Positions 7,211 to 15,486 of a DNA stretch of 64,000 nt are shown here, one piece after another. The notes under the pieces were generated by a model. It searched no databases, had not been told where the DNA came from, and was given only the letters and a program-made list of their open reading frames with translations. The position numbers and the translations under genes are program-made. The first letter of the stretch is position 1, and each line of letters begins with the position of its first letter. Source of the stretch: CADEEN01 sp963738425 (lineage in GTDB: Bacteria; Pseudomonadota; Gammaproteobacteria; Burkholderiales; Burkholderiaceae_C); NCBI GenBank assembly GCA_963738425.1, contig CAVTWT010000025.1, positions 62,001-126,000 on the forward strand. Reading direction: 5' to 3'.

Positions 7211-7588
7211 ATGTTTGACCACGTCAAATTCGGAGTCAGTGACTATGCGGCGAGCAAGGCGTTCTTCCTCAAGGCACTCGAACCGCTCGGCGTCGTTGTT
7301 GTCTCGGAAGGGTCACCGGCGTACGGTGTCGAGCTCTGCCCGCCGAACGGCAAGTCTTCGCTGTGCCTCTGCCAAACCGAGGAGAAACCGGCGCATCTTC
7401 ACTTGGCGTTCGTGGCCGGGAATCGCCAGCAGGTCGATGCTTTCCACCGCGCGGCTCTGGAGGCAGGTGGCAAAGACAATGGTGCGCCGGGTCTGCGCCC
7501 GCACTACCACGCGAACTACTACGCAGCTTTCGTCATTGGTCCGGACGGGCACAACATCGAAGTCGTGTGCCACGAAGCCGAGGCCTGA
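7211..7588 (+). CDS. VOC family (glyoxalase/dioxygenase-like) protein
   Basis: 125 residues forming one vicinal-oxygen-chelate module: FDHVKFGVSDYAASKAFFLKALEPLG at the start, HLHLAFVAGNRQQVDAFHRAALEAGG in the middle, and ANYYAAFVIGPDGHNIEVVCH at the end. His5, His69 and Glu119 are plausible metal ligands. Substrate cannot be told from sequence. It starts 24 bases after the DUF2200 stop with AGGAG upstream, so the two may be co-transcribed. Confidence 0.85.
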   Translation: MFDHVKFGVSDYAASKAFFLKALEPLGVVVVSEGSPAYGVELCPPNGKSSLCLCQTEEKPAHLHLAFVAGNRQQVDAFHRAALEAGGKDNGAPGLRPHYHANYYAAFVIGPDGHNIEVVCHEAEA

Positions 7589-7669
7589 CCCTCCCATCGC
7601 GGGGACGTCCACGAGCGGACTTTGCCCACTTGCATCCGGCCCTGATGTCAAACCTGAGGTGACGCAGAA

Positions 7670-8083
7670 ATGCACTCCACCGCTGCCCAGTCTTCTCGCG
7701 TCGCGGCCTGCAGTTGTGGGCAGCTGCAAGCGCATGTGGTGGGCGAGCCGGTGCGGGTGTCGGTGTGCCATTGCCTGGCCTGTCAGCGCCGCACCGGAAG
7801 CGTCTTCGGTGCTCAAGCGCGGTTTGCGCGCGAGGCGGTCACGGTCGTTGGCGCGAGTACCGAGTACGTTCGCACCGGAGACGAGGGCACGAAGTGCACC
7901 TTCAGGTTCTGCCCGCAGTGCGGTGCCACCGTGTATTACACGGTGGAGGGCTACGCTGAAGCGGTTGCAATCCCGGTGGGTGCGTTTGCGGACCCATCGT
8001 TTCCCGCGCCCAGCTTCTCGGTGTACGAGGAGCGCATGCACGCCTGGGTGCACATGCCAGGCAACGTCGAGCACATGGCATGA
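7670..8083 (+). CDS. GFA-family zinc protein (glutathione-dependent formaldehyde-activating enzyme-like)
   Basis: 137 residues with the zinc-binding cysteines of the GFA fold: CSCGQ (residues 14-16), CHCLACQ (33-38) and CPQCGA (82-85). The segment TGSVFGAQARF and the closing FSVYEERMHAWVHM are also typical. Family members add glutathione to formaldehyde or simply carry a structural zinc; most are of unknown function. Starts 81 bases after the VOC gene, with a weak ribosome-binding site. Confidence 0.85.
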   Translation: MHSTAAQSSRVAACSCGQLQAHVVGEPVRVSVCHCLACQRRTGSVFGAQARFAREAVTVVGASTEYVRTGDEGTKCTFRFCPQCGATVYYTVEGYAEAVAIPVGAFADPSFPAPSFSVYEERMHAWVHMPGNVEHMA

Positions 8084-8156
8084 GGCCTTCCATCGAGAGA
8101 ACGGTGGGCGTCACCGCAGCGACAATGAACCCGGGACCGACTGAAAGGGGCAGACC

Positions 8157-8561
8157 ATGCCGAATGTCACCGCTGACGTCACCACGGAGGTTTTGCAGGC
8201 CTTCGCCGACGCGTGGAATCGCCACGACATCGATGACCTCATGTCATTCATGACAGAGGATTGCGTCTTCGAAGCGTCTGCAGGCCCAGACATCTGCGGC
8301 ACGCGGTATGCAGGCCGTGAAGCCGTGCGGGCTGGATTCTCGGAAGTCTGGGCAACCTTTCCCGATGCCCACTGGGGCGACGCGCGCCACTGCGTATTTG
8401 GAGACCGGGGCATGTCGGAGTGGACGTTCACGGGCACACGGTCGGACGGCACCCGTGTCGAGGTCAGCGGGTGCGACCTGTTCTCCTTTCGAGACGGCAA
8501 GATCAGTCTGAAGAACTCCTACCGCAAGAACCGTTCGCCGCCCGGCAGTCCGAAGCGATGA
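8157..8561 (+). CDS. SnoaL-like / NTF2-fold protein
   Basis: 134 residues with the cone-like NTF2 fold pattern: VLQAFADAWNRHDIDDLMSFMTEDCVFEAS, then YAGREAVRAGFSEVWATFPDAHW and a beta-sheet ending GCDLFSFRDGKISLKNSYRKNR. Such proteins act as small-molecule isomerases, hydrolases or ligand-binding proteins. AAAGGGG precedes the ATG. No neighbour identifies a pathway. Confidence 0.82.
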   Translation: MPNVTADVTTEVLQAFADAWNRHDIDDLMSFMTEDCVFEASAGPDICGTRYAGREAVRAGFSEVWATFPDAHWGDARHCVFGDRGMSEWTFTGTRSDGTRVEVSGCDLFSFRDGKISLKNSYRKNRSPPGSPKR

Positions 8562-8585
8562 GGCTGCACAACAGGAGAATGTGCG

Positions 8586-9032
8586 ATGACCAACGTCCTT
8601 CGCAATGTGCTGGCCATCCTGGCGGGAATCGCCATCGGTGGCGGCGTCAACATGGCGCTCATCACGCTCAGCCCGTCGCTCATTCCTCCACCCGTGGGTG
8701 TGGATGTGAACAGCGCCGAGAGCCTGGGCAAGGCCATGCATCTCTTCGAGCCGCGCCACTTCGTCATGCCGTTCCTGGCGCATGCGTTGGGTACGTTCGC
8801 GGGCGCGCTCGCGGCTTACCTGATCGCCGCGACCTACCGGGCACCACTGGCCTATGTGATCGGCGCGGTCTTTCTGTGTGGTGGCGTGGCGGCCAGTTTC
8901 ATGATTCCCGCCCCGACGTGGTTCATCGCGCTCGACCTGCTGGCGGCCTACCTGCCGATGGCGTGGTTGAGCATCCAGATCGGGACTCGCATGAGGCAAG
9001 GGAACCATGGTGCACCGACAAAGCAGACCTAG
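8586..9032 (+). CDS. four-helix membrane protein of unknown function
   Basis: 148 residues with four predicted membrane segments: about 5-32 (LRNVLAILAGIAIGGGVNMAL), 60-80 (FVMPFLAHALGTFAGALAAYLIA), 86-106 and 112-132 (WFIALDLLAAYLPMAWLSIQI). Similar small membrane proteins are common beside SnoaL and GFA genes, but none I know is characterised. It follows the SnoaL gene by 24 bases with AGGAG before the ATG and is probably co-transcribed with it. Confidence 0.7.
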   Translation: MTNVLRNVLAILAGIAIGGGVNMALITLSPSLIPPPVGVDVNSAESLGKAMHLFEPRHFVMPFLAHALGTFAGALAAYLIAATYRAPLAYVIGAVFLCGGVAASFMIPAPTWFIALDLLAAYLPMAWLSIQIGTRMRQGNHGAPTKQT

Positions 9033-9069
9033 CCATTCGTTTCACCAGATTGCTTCCGGGGCCCGCTGA

Positions 9070-9462
9070 ATGCAACACGTTGGCCTACCGACCTTGTCGA
9101 CGTGTCTGCGGCGGTTCGCAGTCCTCACCGGTTTCTTGGCCGCACCTGGCGTCGGATTCGCCACATCCGCAGACCCCTGGCTGCTCGCTGGCCGGCAAGG
9201 GCTGGTTCAAGTGATCATCGTTCCCATGGCGTCGGCAGCGGACAGAGATGCGTACGAGCGGCAGATCCAGCGCCTGTGCGACCCCGAGCGCACCTGCTTC
9301 ATCAACTTCTACACCAACTCCACGGGGGCCACTGCAGGCGTTCCGGTGCCGGAGGCCATCGCCGGCGAGGCCACGGCGACATTTCGCCGCTCCAGCAAGA
9401 ACGGTGTTCAAGTCTTCAGGTGGAGTTGCCGCATGAAGGTGTCCGCGGACGAGTGCTTCTAG
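9070..9462 (+). CDS. exported hypothetical protein
   Basis: 130 residues with a probable signal peptide ending near VGFATSA (residue 33). The mature part contains RDAYERQIQRLCDPERTCFINFYTNSTGA and ends VFRWSCRMKVSADECF. Four Cys suggest two disulphides in the periplasm. I do not recognise the family. It starts 37 bases after the membrane protein with no strong ribosome-binding site. Confidence 0.55.
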   Translation: MQHVGLPTLSTCLRRFAVLTGFLAAPGVGFATSADPWLLAGRQGLVQVIIVPMASAADRDAYERQIQRLCDPERTCFINFYTNSTGATAGVPVPEAIAGEATATFRRSSKNGVQVFRWSCRMKVSADECF

Positions 9463-9469
9463 GGCCTGC

Positions 9470-9877
9470 GTGATTCGGCTGATCCGTTTTGCGACCGCAG
9501 GGCTGCGCTACCTGTGGGCCGCGCCGTGCACGCTGGTCGGCCTGGCGGCGGCGCTGCCCTTGCTGTTGTCGGGTGCGCAAGCCCGGATCGTTCGTGGTGT
9601 GCTCGAAGTCAGCGGCTTCTCTGTTGCACGGCGCCTGCCGTTCGACGCCATCACGCTCGGCCATGTCGTGCTGGCGCGCACGCCGCGTGCAATGGCGCGC
9701 TGGCGGCGTCACGAGCGAGTGCATGTGCGCCAATGCGAGCGCTGGGGGCCGCTGTTCTTTCCGGCGTACCTGACGGCCGGCGCGTGGCAGGGGCTGCGGG
9801 GGCGCAGCCCCTATTGGGACAATCCGTTCGAGGTCGAGGCGCGGCGCGCGCTGCTCACAACTGGCGATTGCGCGTGA
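9470..9877 (+). CDS. small membrane-anchored protein with an HExxH motif
   Basis: 135 residues starting at GTG. An N-terminal hydrophobic stretch (LWAAPCTLVGLAAALPLLLSG, residues 15-35) is followed by strand-rich sequence and the motif RRHERVHVRQCERWGPLFFPAYL (about 78-100), which contains HExxH as in zinc metallopeptidases. The same block recurs in conserved proteins of unknown function in proteobacteria and cyanobacteria. The last eight residues (LLTTGDCA) are encoded by the first copy of a 16-bp tandem repeat, so the original C-terminus may have been altered by that duplication. Confidence 0.65.
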   Translation: MIRLIRFATAGLRYLWAAPCTLVGLAAALPLLLSGAQARIVRGVLEVSGFSVARRLPFDAITLGHVVLARTPRAMARWRRHERVHVRQCERWGPLFFPAYLTAGAWQGLRGRSPYWDNPFEVEARRALLTTGDCA

Positions 9878-9920
9878 AGCTCACAACTGGCGATTTCTCG
9901 CTAACTCACAACTGGCGATT
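9854..9920. repeat. three tandem copies of a 16-bp unit at the amiC 3' end
   Basis: CTCACAACTGGCGATT occurs at 9854-9869, 9880-9895 and 9905-9920, spaced 26 and 25 bases. The third copy is the natural end of amiC (codons for NRQL and the stop, read on the minus strand). The other two look like duplications of that gene end, and the first now encodes the C-terminus of the convergent gene. Confidence 0.9.
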
Positions 9921-11291
9921 TCTCGCCAGCGGCGGATTCTTCGCAAAGTAGCGCTTGATGCCCACCAGCAGCGCATCGACGAGCTCTTTGCGGTACGCGG
10001 GGTTGGCGAGCTTGCGCTCTTCTTCGGGGTTCGAGATGAAGGCCGTCTCGACGAGGATGCTCGGGATGTCGGGCGCCTTCAGCACCGCAAAGCCGGCCTG
10101 CTCGACACGCGGCTTGTGCAGGTGGGCGATGCGGTCGAGCTGGCCGAGCACTTCGCTGCCGGCGCGCAGGCTGTCCTTGACCTGCGCGGTGGTGCTCATG
10201 TCGAGGAGGGTGCGCATCACGTTGGCATCGTTGTGCGCGCGTTGGTTGACGCCGCCCACCGCGTCGGCGGCGTTCTCCTTGCTGGCCAGCCAGCGCGCTG
10301 CAGTGCTGGTGGCGCCGCGGTCTGAGAGGGCGAAGACGCTGGCGCCGCGCGCCGCCGGGTTGCTGAAGGCGTCGGCGTGGATCGAGATGAACAGGTCGGC
10401 CTGCACGCGACGTGCCTTGCGCACGCGCTCGGCCAGCGGCACGAAGAAGTCGGCATCGCGGGTCAGGAAGGCGCGCATGTTGGGCTGTGCGTTCAGCTTG
10501 TCGCGCAACGCCAGCGCCACCGAAAGCACCACGTCTTTTTCGCGCAGGCCCTTCGGCCCGATGGCGCCGGGATCTTCGCCGCCGTGCCCTGGGTCGAGGG
10601 CGACGATGACGAGGCGATCGACCTTCTTCATCGTCTCGGCCGACGGCGGCTTCAAGACCGCGGTCTGGGCGGCCGGCGGTGTTGCGGAGGGCGCCGAGGC
10701 TGCAGCGGTCGAGGGCGGTGTTGCCGCGGCTGCGGCAACGGGCGGCGGTTTGGCCGGCTCGCCGCGCTCGACCTTGCCGATGAACTCGCCGAGCGCATCG
10801 CGCACCGCGCGCGCAGCATCGCGCTCGGCGCTCTCCTTGTCGCGGATCAGTTGCAGCAGCGGGTCCCGCGCCTGGCTCGGGTAGAGGTCGAAGACCAGGC
10901 GGTGCTTGTAGGCGGCGACGGGGTTCAACGTGAAGACCTGCGGCGCCGTGGCCTGCTTCAGATCGATCACCATGCGCACCACGCGCGGCTGGTTCTGGCC
11001 GACGCGCAGGCCGGCGATGTACGGGTCGTCTGCTTTCACCTTGCCGAGCAGCTCTTTCAACTGCGGGCTGAGTTCGAGGCCGTCGATGTCGATCACCAGG
11101 CGGTCGGGGCCTTCGAACAGCGAGTGCTTGGCGGCGAGCGCGGCATCGGATTCGATGGTGACGCGTGTGTAGTCGGCCGCGGGCCAGACGCGCACGGCGA
11201 CGATCTCGGCGCCCCAGGCGAGTTGTGGGGCTTTGAGCAGCAGCGCGACGCTGCCGAACTGGATCGCCTGGCGGCGCGTGGGCTTGCTCAT
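9906..11291 (-). CDS. amiC: N-acetylmuramoyl-L-alanine amidase
   Basis: 461 residues. A twin-arginine signal (TRRQAIQ followed by a hydrophobic stretch to residue 27) sends it folded to the periplasm. An AMIN septum-targeting domain covers about 30-140. A Pro/Ala-rich linker (180-225) leads to the Amidase_3 catalytic domain with zinc ligands in DPGHGGEDPGA, the ISIHADAF box and the catalytic VETAFISNPEEE. It cleaves septal peptidoglycan during daughter-cell separation. Its start overlaps the end of tsaE by four bases, a common amiC-tsaE arrangement. The 3' end lies in a short tandem repeat. Confidence 0.95.
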   Translation of the reverse strand: MSKPTRRQAIQFGSVALLLKAPQLAWGAEIVAVRVWPAADYTRVTIESDAALAAKHSLFEGPDRLVIDIDGLELSPQLKELLGKVKADDPYIAGLRVGQNQPRVVRMVIDLKQATAPQVFTLNPVAAYKHRLVFDLYPSQARDPLLQLIRDKESAERDAARAVRDALGEFIGKVERGEPAKPPPVAAAAATPPSTAAASAPSATPPAAQTAVLKPPSAETMKKVDRLVIVALDPGHGGEDPGAIGPKGLREKDVVLSVALALRDKLNAQPNMRAFLTRDADFFVPLAERVRKARRVQADLFISIHADAFSNPAARGASVFALSDRGATSTAARWLASKENAADAVGGVNQRAHNDANVMRTLLDMSTTAQVKDSLRAGSEVLGQLDRIAHLHKPRVEQAGFAVLKAPDIPSILVETAFISNPEEERKLANPAYRKELVDALLVGIKRYFAKNPPLARNRQL

Positions 11292-11777
11292 GTTGGGAGC
11301 AGTAGAACGCCATGCGCTGTCAACGCGTGCACCGTGACCTGTCGCGCATCGGTGTCATCGGGTTCGATCTGCAAGCGCCAGTCGGGCGTGGGCAGCACCG
11401 GCGCTGCGTTGTCGGGCCACTCGGCGAGCTTCAGGCCCGGTGCGGCGAAGACATCACGAAAACCGGCGTCGGCCCATTCGCGCGGATCGTCGAAGCGGTA
11501 GAAATCGAAATGCGAGATGGCGCGTCCGTCGATCTCGTACGGCTCCATCACCGCATAGGTCGGGCTCTTGATGCGGCCCTGCACGCCGAGCGCGCGCAGC
11601 AAGTGGCGCACGAAGGTGGTCTTGCCGGCGCCGAGCGGGCCATCGAGTGCGATGAAGGTGGAAGGAAACAGCGACGGCGCTTGCGCCAGCCGCTGCTGCA
11701 AACGCGGCACAGGCCGACTCGTCGGGCCAGGAGAACGTGCGGGTTTCTAGAATCGGCGGGTGATCGGTCAACAACAT
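11288..11777 (-). CDS. tsaE: tRNA threonylcarbamoyladenosine biosynthesis ATPase TsaE (frameshifted)
   Basis: P-loop ATPase needed with TsaB and TsaD to make t6A37 in tRNAs reading ANN codons. GPLGAGKTTFVRHLLRALG is the Walker A, SPTYAVMEPYE the switch region and FDFYRFDDPREWADAGFRD the conserved centre. Expected N-terminal sequence (MLLTDHPPILETRTFSWPDESACAAFA) lies in one frame from 11777, and the rest, from QRLAQAP on, in another. One extra base at about 11692-11702 separates them. A GTG at 11710 could start a 140-residue version lacking the first strand. It is essential in most bacteria, so an assembly indel is likelier than loss. Confidence 0.88.
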
Positions 11778-12803
11778 GCTTCGGTGGATGGTGCGCGCGT
11801 GCTCGAACAGGCGCGCACCTGGGCGAAGGAGTTGGGATTTTCACAGATCGGCGTGGCCGGCATCGATTTGTCCTCGGCCGAGCCGGGGTTGATGGCCTGG
11901 CTCGAGGCCGGCCTTCACGGCTCGATGCACTACATGGCGCGCCACGGGTTGAAGCGCGCGCGGCCTGCGGAACTGGTGCCGGGCACGGTGAGCGTGATCA
12001 CGGCGCGCATGGACTACCTGCCGCGCGACCTTGGCGACGGGTGGCAAGCCGTCGAGTGGCAGCGCATCGGCGATCCGCGCGCAGCCACGCTGTCGCTGTA
12101 CGCAAGAGGCCGCGACTATCACAAGGTGTTGCGCACACGCTTGCAGGCACTGGCCGATCGCATTGCGCAGGACGTTGGCCCGTTCGGCCACCGCGTCTTC
12201 ACCGATTCGGCGCCGGTGCTCGAAGTCGAGCTCGCCGCGAAGAGCGGCATCGGCTGGCGCGGCAAGCACACGCTCGCTCTGTCGCGCGATGCCGGCTCGA
12301 TGTTTTTCCTGGGCGAGGTCTTCGTCGACCTCGTGTTGCCGCACACGGCGGCAGCCGAGGGGCATTGCGGCACCTGCAGCGCCTGCATCGATGTCTGCCC
12401 GACGCGCGCCATCACCGCGCCGTACCGGCTCGACGCGCGGCGCTGCATCTCGTACCTGACCATCGAGCACAACGGTGCGATTCCTGTGGAGCTGCGGCCG
12501 TTGATCGGCAACCGCATCTACGGCTGCGACGATTGCCAGCTCGTCTGTCCATGGAACAAGTACGCGCAGCGCAGTGCATTGCCCGACTTCGATCCGCGGC
12601 AGGGCTTGGATTCGGCCGCGCTGATCGATCTGTGGTGTTGGAGCGAGACCGAGTTCTTTCAGCGCACGGAAGGCAGCGCGATCCGGCGCATCGGCTGGCA
12701 GCGCTGGCGCCGCAATCTGGCCGTGGCGCTGGGCAACGCTCTGCGCGCCACCGGCGACGAGATCGTCGCTGACCTGCTCGACAACGCTCGCGCCGAAGGC
12801 TGA
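11760..12803 (+). CDS. queG: epoxyqueuosine reductase QueG
   Basis: 347 residues. Cobalamin-dependent iron-sulfur enzyme catalysing the last step of queuosine synthesis in tRNA. Two [4Fe-4S] motifs are visible: CGTCSACIDVCP (about 202-213) and CDDCQLVCPW (about 257-266). HGSMHYMARH, SLYARGRDYHK and AAKSGIGWRGKHTLALSR are further QueG signatures. The chosen GTG start overlaps the 5' end of the divergent tsaE reading frame by 18 bases, so the two promoters must interleave. No downstream ATG would keep the N-terminal helix. Confidence 0.95.
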   Translation: MIGQQHASVDGARVLEQARTWAKELGFSQIGVAGIDLSSAEPGLMAWLEAGLHGSMHYMARHGLKRARPAELVPGTVSVITARMDYLPRDLGDGWQAVEWQRIGDPRAATLSLYARGRDYHKVLRTRLQALADRIAQDVGPFGHRVFTDSAPVLEVELAAKSGIGWRGKHTLALSRDAGSMFFLGEVFVDLVLPHTAAAEGHCGTCSACIDVCPTRAITAPYRLDARRCISYLTIEHNGAIPVELRPLIGNRIYGCDDCQLVCPWNKYAQRSALPDFDPRQGLDSAALIDLWCWSETEFFQRTEGSAIRRIGWQRWRRNLAVALGNALRATGDEIVADLLDNARAEG

Positions 12804-12835
12804 CGACCTGGTGGGTGAACACATCGACTGGGCCC

Positions 12836-13738
12836 TCAACGCATAGCGTCGTGCAGCGCCAGCGCGATCGGCACGCTGGCCATGCCGAGCAGCGTCGACA
12901 GCGTCACCAGCCCGGCGACGAATTCGCCGCGTCCGCCCATGCGCGCGGCCAGCACGTAGGCGCTGGCCGCGGTGGGCAAAGCCGAGAACATGACGACGAT
13001 CTGCTGCTGCGTGGGGGTCAGCGGCACCCACCGCACCAGCGCCAAGGCCACGGCCGGCAGCACGAGGTGGCGGATCGACAGCAGCGCGGCTGCGAGCCGC
13101 GGTGCTTCGCGCAGCGCCCCGATGCGCAGGCCGGCGCCGACCGCCATCAGGCCCAGCGGCAAGGCCGCGGCGCCCAGGCGCTGCAGCGTGGTGGCTGCCA
13201 TGTCGGGCAGCACCAGGCCGCCGAGGTTGGCGACGAGGCCCGCGCCGGTGGCCACGATCAGCGGGTTGCGCAGCAGCTCGCGGCCGTAGTGCTGGCCACC
13301 GGCGCGCGCCAGCGGCCACACGGCGGCGACGTTGCACAGCGGCACGACGACCGCGATCAGCACTGCCACCGCCGCAACGCCGCTGGCGCCACCCAGGCGC
13401 TCGGCCAGCGCCAGCGCGATGTAGGAGTTGAAGCGAAACGCCACCTGCGCGCCGGACGCGTGCACGCTCGCATCGACGCGCGGCGCCTTCGCAAGCGCAT
13501 ACGCCAGCGCAATGCCGAGGCCCGTCAAGCCCAGGCCCAGCATGCCCAGGCTGGCCAAGGTGCCGAACGAAATCGGCTGGCGCACGATGGCGACGAACAA
13601 CAGGCAGGGGAAGAGCAGGTAGTACACGAGGCGCTCGGCGCCGTCCCACAGTGGCCGGTCGAGCGCGCTCCAGCGCGCCAGCGCGTAGCCGAGCACGATC
13701 AGCAGGAAGTCCGGCAGCAGCAGCGCGGCGGTGGTCAT
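12836..13738 (-). CDS. AEC-family (auxin efflux carrier type) transporter
   Basis: 300 residues with about ten membrane helices, for example LLLPDFLLIVLGYALARW at the start and ALPLGLMAVGAGLRIGALRE in the C-terminal half. It has the two inverted five-helix bundles of the AEC superfamily and the central FRFNSYIALALAERLGG segment. Members export or exchange organic acids such as malate or malonate; the substrate here is not predictable. ATG 13738 is chosen over an upstream frame that would add a non-hydrophobic Arg-rich leader. Confidence 0.85.
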   Translation of the reverse strand: MTTAALLLPDFLLIVLGYALARWSALDRPLWDGAERLVYYLLFPCLLFVAIVRQPISFGTLASLGMLGLGLTGLGIALAYALAKAPRVDASVHASGAQVAFRFNSYIALALAERLGGASGVAAVAVLIAVVVPLCNVAAVWPLARAGGQHYGRELLRNPLIVATGAGLVANLGGLVLPDMAATTLQRLGAAALPLGLMAVGAGLRIGALREAPRLAAALLSIRHLVLPAVALALVRWVPLTPTQQQIVVMFSALPTAASAYVLAARMGGRGEFVAGLVTLSTLLGMASVPIALALHDAMR

Positions 13739-13858
13739 GGTGGCAGTGTGCCTGCCCGCAGCCGCGCCGGCCGGGTTGCGTACCATCCACCCTGCGCGCG
13801 GTCGGCCAATCGGGCAGCCTGCGCGTTCTCAGCTTTCCCCTCGCCACTGCTGACCGCC

Positions 13859-14449
13859 ATGCCCCTGTTGCGCCGTACGCTGCTGATTTGTGCCTTGACT
13901 GCCGCCGCGCCGGCCTGGGCCACGCGCTCGATCACCGCCGAGGGCGTCACCTTCCCCGGTGACATCAAGCTCGCCGACACGGCGCTGCAGTTGAACGGTG
14001 TGGGCTTGCGCGCCGTGGCCTGGTTGAAGGGCTATGCCGCTGGCCTGTACCTGCCGAAGAAGGCGGGCACGGAGGCCCAGGTGGTGCAGCAGGCCGGCGC
14101 CAAGCGCTTGCAGATGCGCATGCTGCAAGACGTCGATGCCGAAGAGTTCGTCAAGGCTTTCGTCAAGGGCGTCGAGCGCAACACACCGCCGGCCGATGCG
14201 GCTCGCCTCGGTGCGCGCGTGACGCAGTTCAACACGCTGGTGCGCGGTCTCGTCAAGTTGAAGAAGAAGGACGTGATCGACCTTGACTTCATCCCTGGCA
14301 AGGGCCTGGTGCTGTCGCGCAACGGCGCGCCGCGCGGTGCGCCGGTGGCGGGAGAAGACTTCTACGCGGCGCTGCTGCGCTGCTTCGTCGGTGTGCGGCC
14401 GGCCGATGCCGACATGAAGGTCGGTCTGCTCGGCGGACCCGTCGGCTAG
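13859..14449 (+). CDS. secreted chalcone isomerase-like protein
   Basis: 196 residues. Signal peptide (LLRRTLLICALTAAAPAWA) followed by the CHASE-like chalcone-isomerase fold: GVTFPGDIKLADTALQLNGVGLRAVAWLKGYAAGLYLPKK, RLQMRMLQDVDAEEFVKAFVKGVERN and IDLDFIPGKGLVLSRNG, ending GEDFYAALLRCFVGVRPADADMKVGLLG. Bacterial members are periplasmic and of unknown role; no flavonoid activity is implied. The frame stays open far upstream across the convergent AEC gene, but only the part from ATG 13859 has coding character. Confidence 0.85.
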   Translation: MPLLRRTLLICALTAAAPAWATRSITAEGVTFPGDIKLADTALQLNGVGLRAVAWLKGYAAGLYLPKKAGTEAQVVQQAGAKRLQMRMLQDVDAEEFVKAFVKGVERNTPPADAARLGARVTQFNTLVRGLVKLKKKDVIDLDFIPGKGLVLSRNGAPRGAPVAGEDFYAALLRCFVGVRPADADMKVGLLGGPVG

Positions 14450-14491
14450 AGTTGTTCGTCAATCGTGTTTGTTCATCAAGGAGACTGATTC

Positions 14492-15460
14492 ATGCAACGT
14501 AGAACCCTGGCCGCTGTTGCGGTGCTTGCTTTGGCCGTCAGTCCCTGGGCGGTGGCGCAAAGCTATCCTGCCAAGCCGGTGCGCCTGGTGGTGCCGTTTG
14601 CGCCGGGTGGCACCACGGACATCGTCGCCCGCGTCGTCGCCGAGAAAGCCGCTGCGGCGCTCGGCCAGAACCTGATCGTCGAGAACAAGGCCGGCGGCGG
14701 CGGCTCGATCGGCGCGCTCGAAGTCATCAAGGCACCGGCCGACGGCTACGTTCTCGGCATGGCCACCGTCAGCACGACGGCCGCCAACCCGGCCATCAAC
14801 ACCAAGATCGGCTACGACCCGACGAAGGACTTCACGCCGATCATCAACATCGCCGCGACGCCGAACGTGATCGCGGTGCACCCGAGCTTTCCGGCCAAGG
14901 ACTACAAGACGTTCCTCGAAGTCATCAAGAAGAATCCGGGCAAGTACAGCTTTGCCAGCTCGGGCACCGGCGGCATCGGCCACTTGCAGATGGAGCTGTT
15001 CAAGAGCCTGTCGAACACCTTCATCACGCACATCCCGTACCGCGGCGCCGGCCCGGCGCTCAACGACACGGTGGCTGGCCAGGTCACGATCATCTTCGAC
15101 AACATGCCTTCGGCGCTGCCCTTCATCAAGGACGGCCGCCTGATCCCCATCGTCGTCGCAGCGCCGCAGCGCCTGGCCGTGCTGCCGAATGTGCCGACGT
15201 TCAAGGAAGTGGGCCTGGAGCCGGTGAACCGCATGGCCTACTACGGCGTGCTCGGCCCGAAGGGGCTGCCCAAGGACGTGATCGACAAGATCGCCGCCGC
15301 GGTGAAGAAGACCGCCGAGCTGCCTGACGTGAAGAAGCGCATCGAAGACACCGGCTCGCTGATGGTCCTCAACACGCCGGAGCAGTTCGCGGCGCAGATC
15401 GCGGCCGAGTACGAGGTCTACAAGAAGGTCGTCGCGCAGCAAAAACTGACGCTGGATTGA
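14492..15460 (+). CDS. Bug-family tripartite tricarboxylate transporter substrate-binding protein
   Basis: 322 residues. Signal peptide to about residue 22 (VSPWAVA-QS), then the Bug fold: YPAKPVRLVVPFAPGGTTDIVAR, ENKAGGGGSIGALEVIKAPADGY, HIPYRGAGPALNDTVAGQV and VPTFKEVGLE. Bug proteins are periplasmic receptors, hugely expanded in Burkholderiales, that bind carboxylates or nicotinate-like compounds. No TctAB membrane genes lie nearby, so it is an orphan receptor as most are. A good ribosome-binding site (AAGGAG) precedes the ATG. Confidence 0.93.
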   Translation: MQRRTLAAVAVLALAVSPWAVAQSYPAKPVRLVVPFAPGGTTDIVARVVAEKAAAALGQNLIVENKAGGGGSIGALEVIKAPADGYVLGMATVSTTAANPAINTKIGYDPTKDFTPIINIAATPNVIAVHPSFPAKDYKTFLEVIKKNPGKYSFASSGTGGIGHLQMELFKSLSNTFITHIPYRGAGPALNDTVAGQVTIIFDNMPSALPFIKDGRLIPIVVAAPQRLAVLPNVPTFKEVGLEPVNRMAYYGVLGPKGLPKDVIDKIAAAVKKTAELPDVKKRIEDTGSLMVLNTPEQFAAQIAAEYEVYKKVVAQQKLTLD

Positions 15461-15486
15461 TGATTGCAGGAGACGGTTCAGTTTCA

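Noticed and set aside
5139..9462. Intact integron cassette array over the small genes
   Set aside because: I scanned several of the gaps (for example 5805-5861, 6733-6835, 7589-7669) and found no GTTRRRY/RYYYAAC pairs.
9901..11313. 470-codon minus frame overlapping amiC
   Set aside because: Arg/Pro/Ala-rich; the amiC frame carries the signal peptide and all amidase motifs.
12815..13858. Upstream extension of the chalcone-isomerase-like gene across the AEC gene
   Set aside because: Low-complexity Gln/Arg/Ala sequence antisense to the AEC carrier; the signal peptide begins at 13859.
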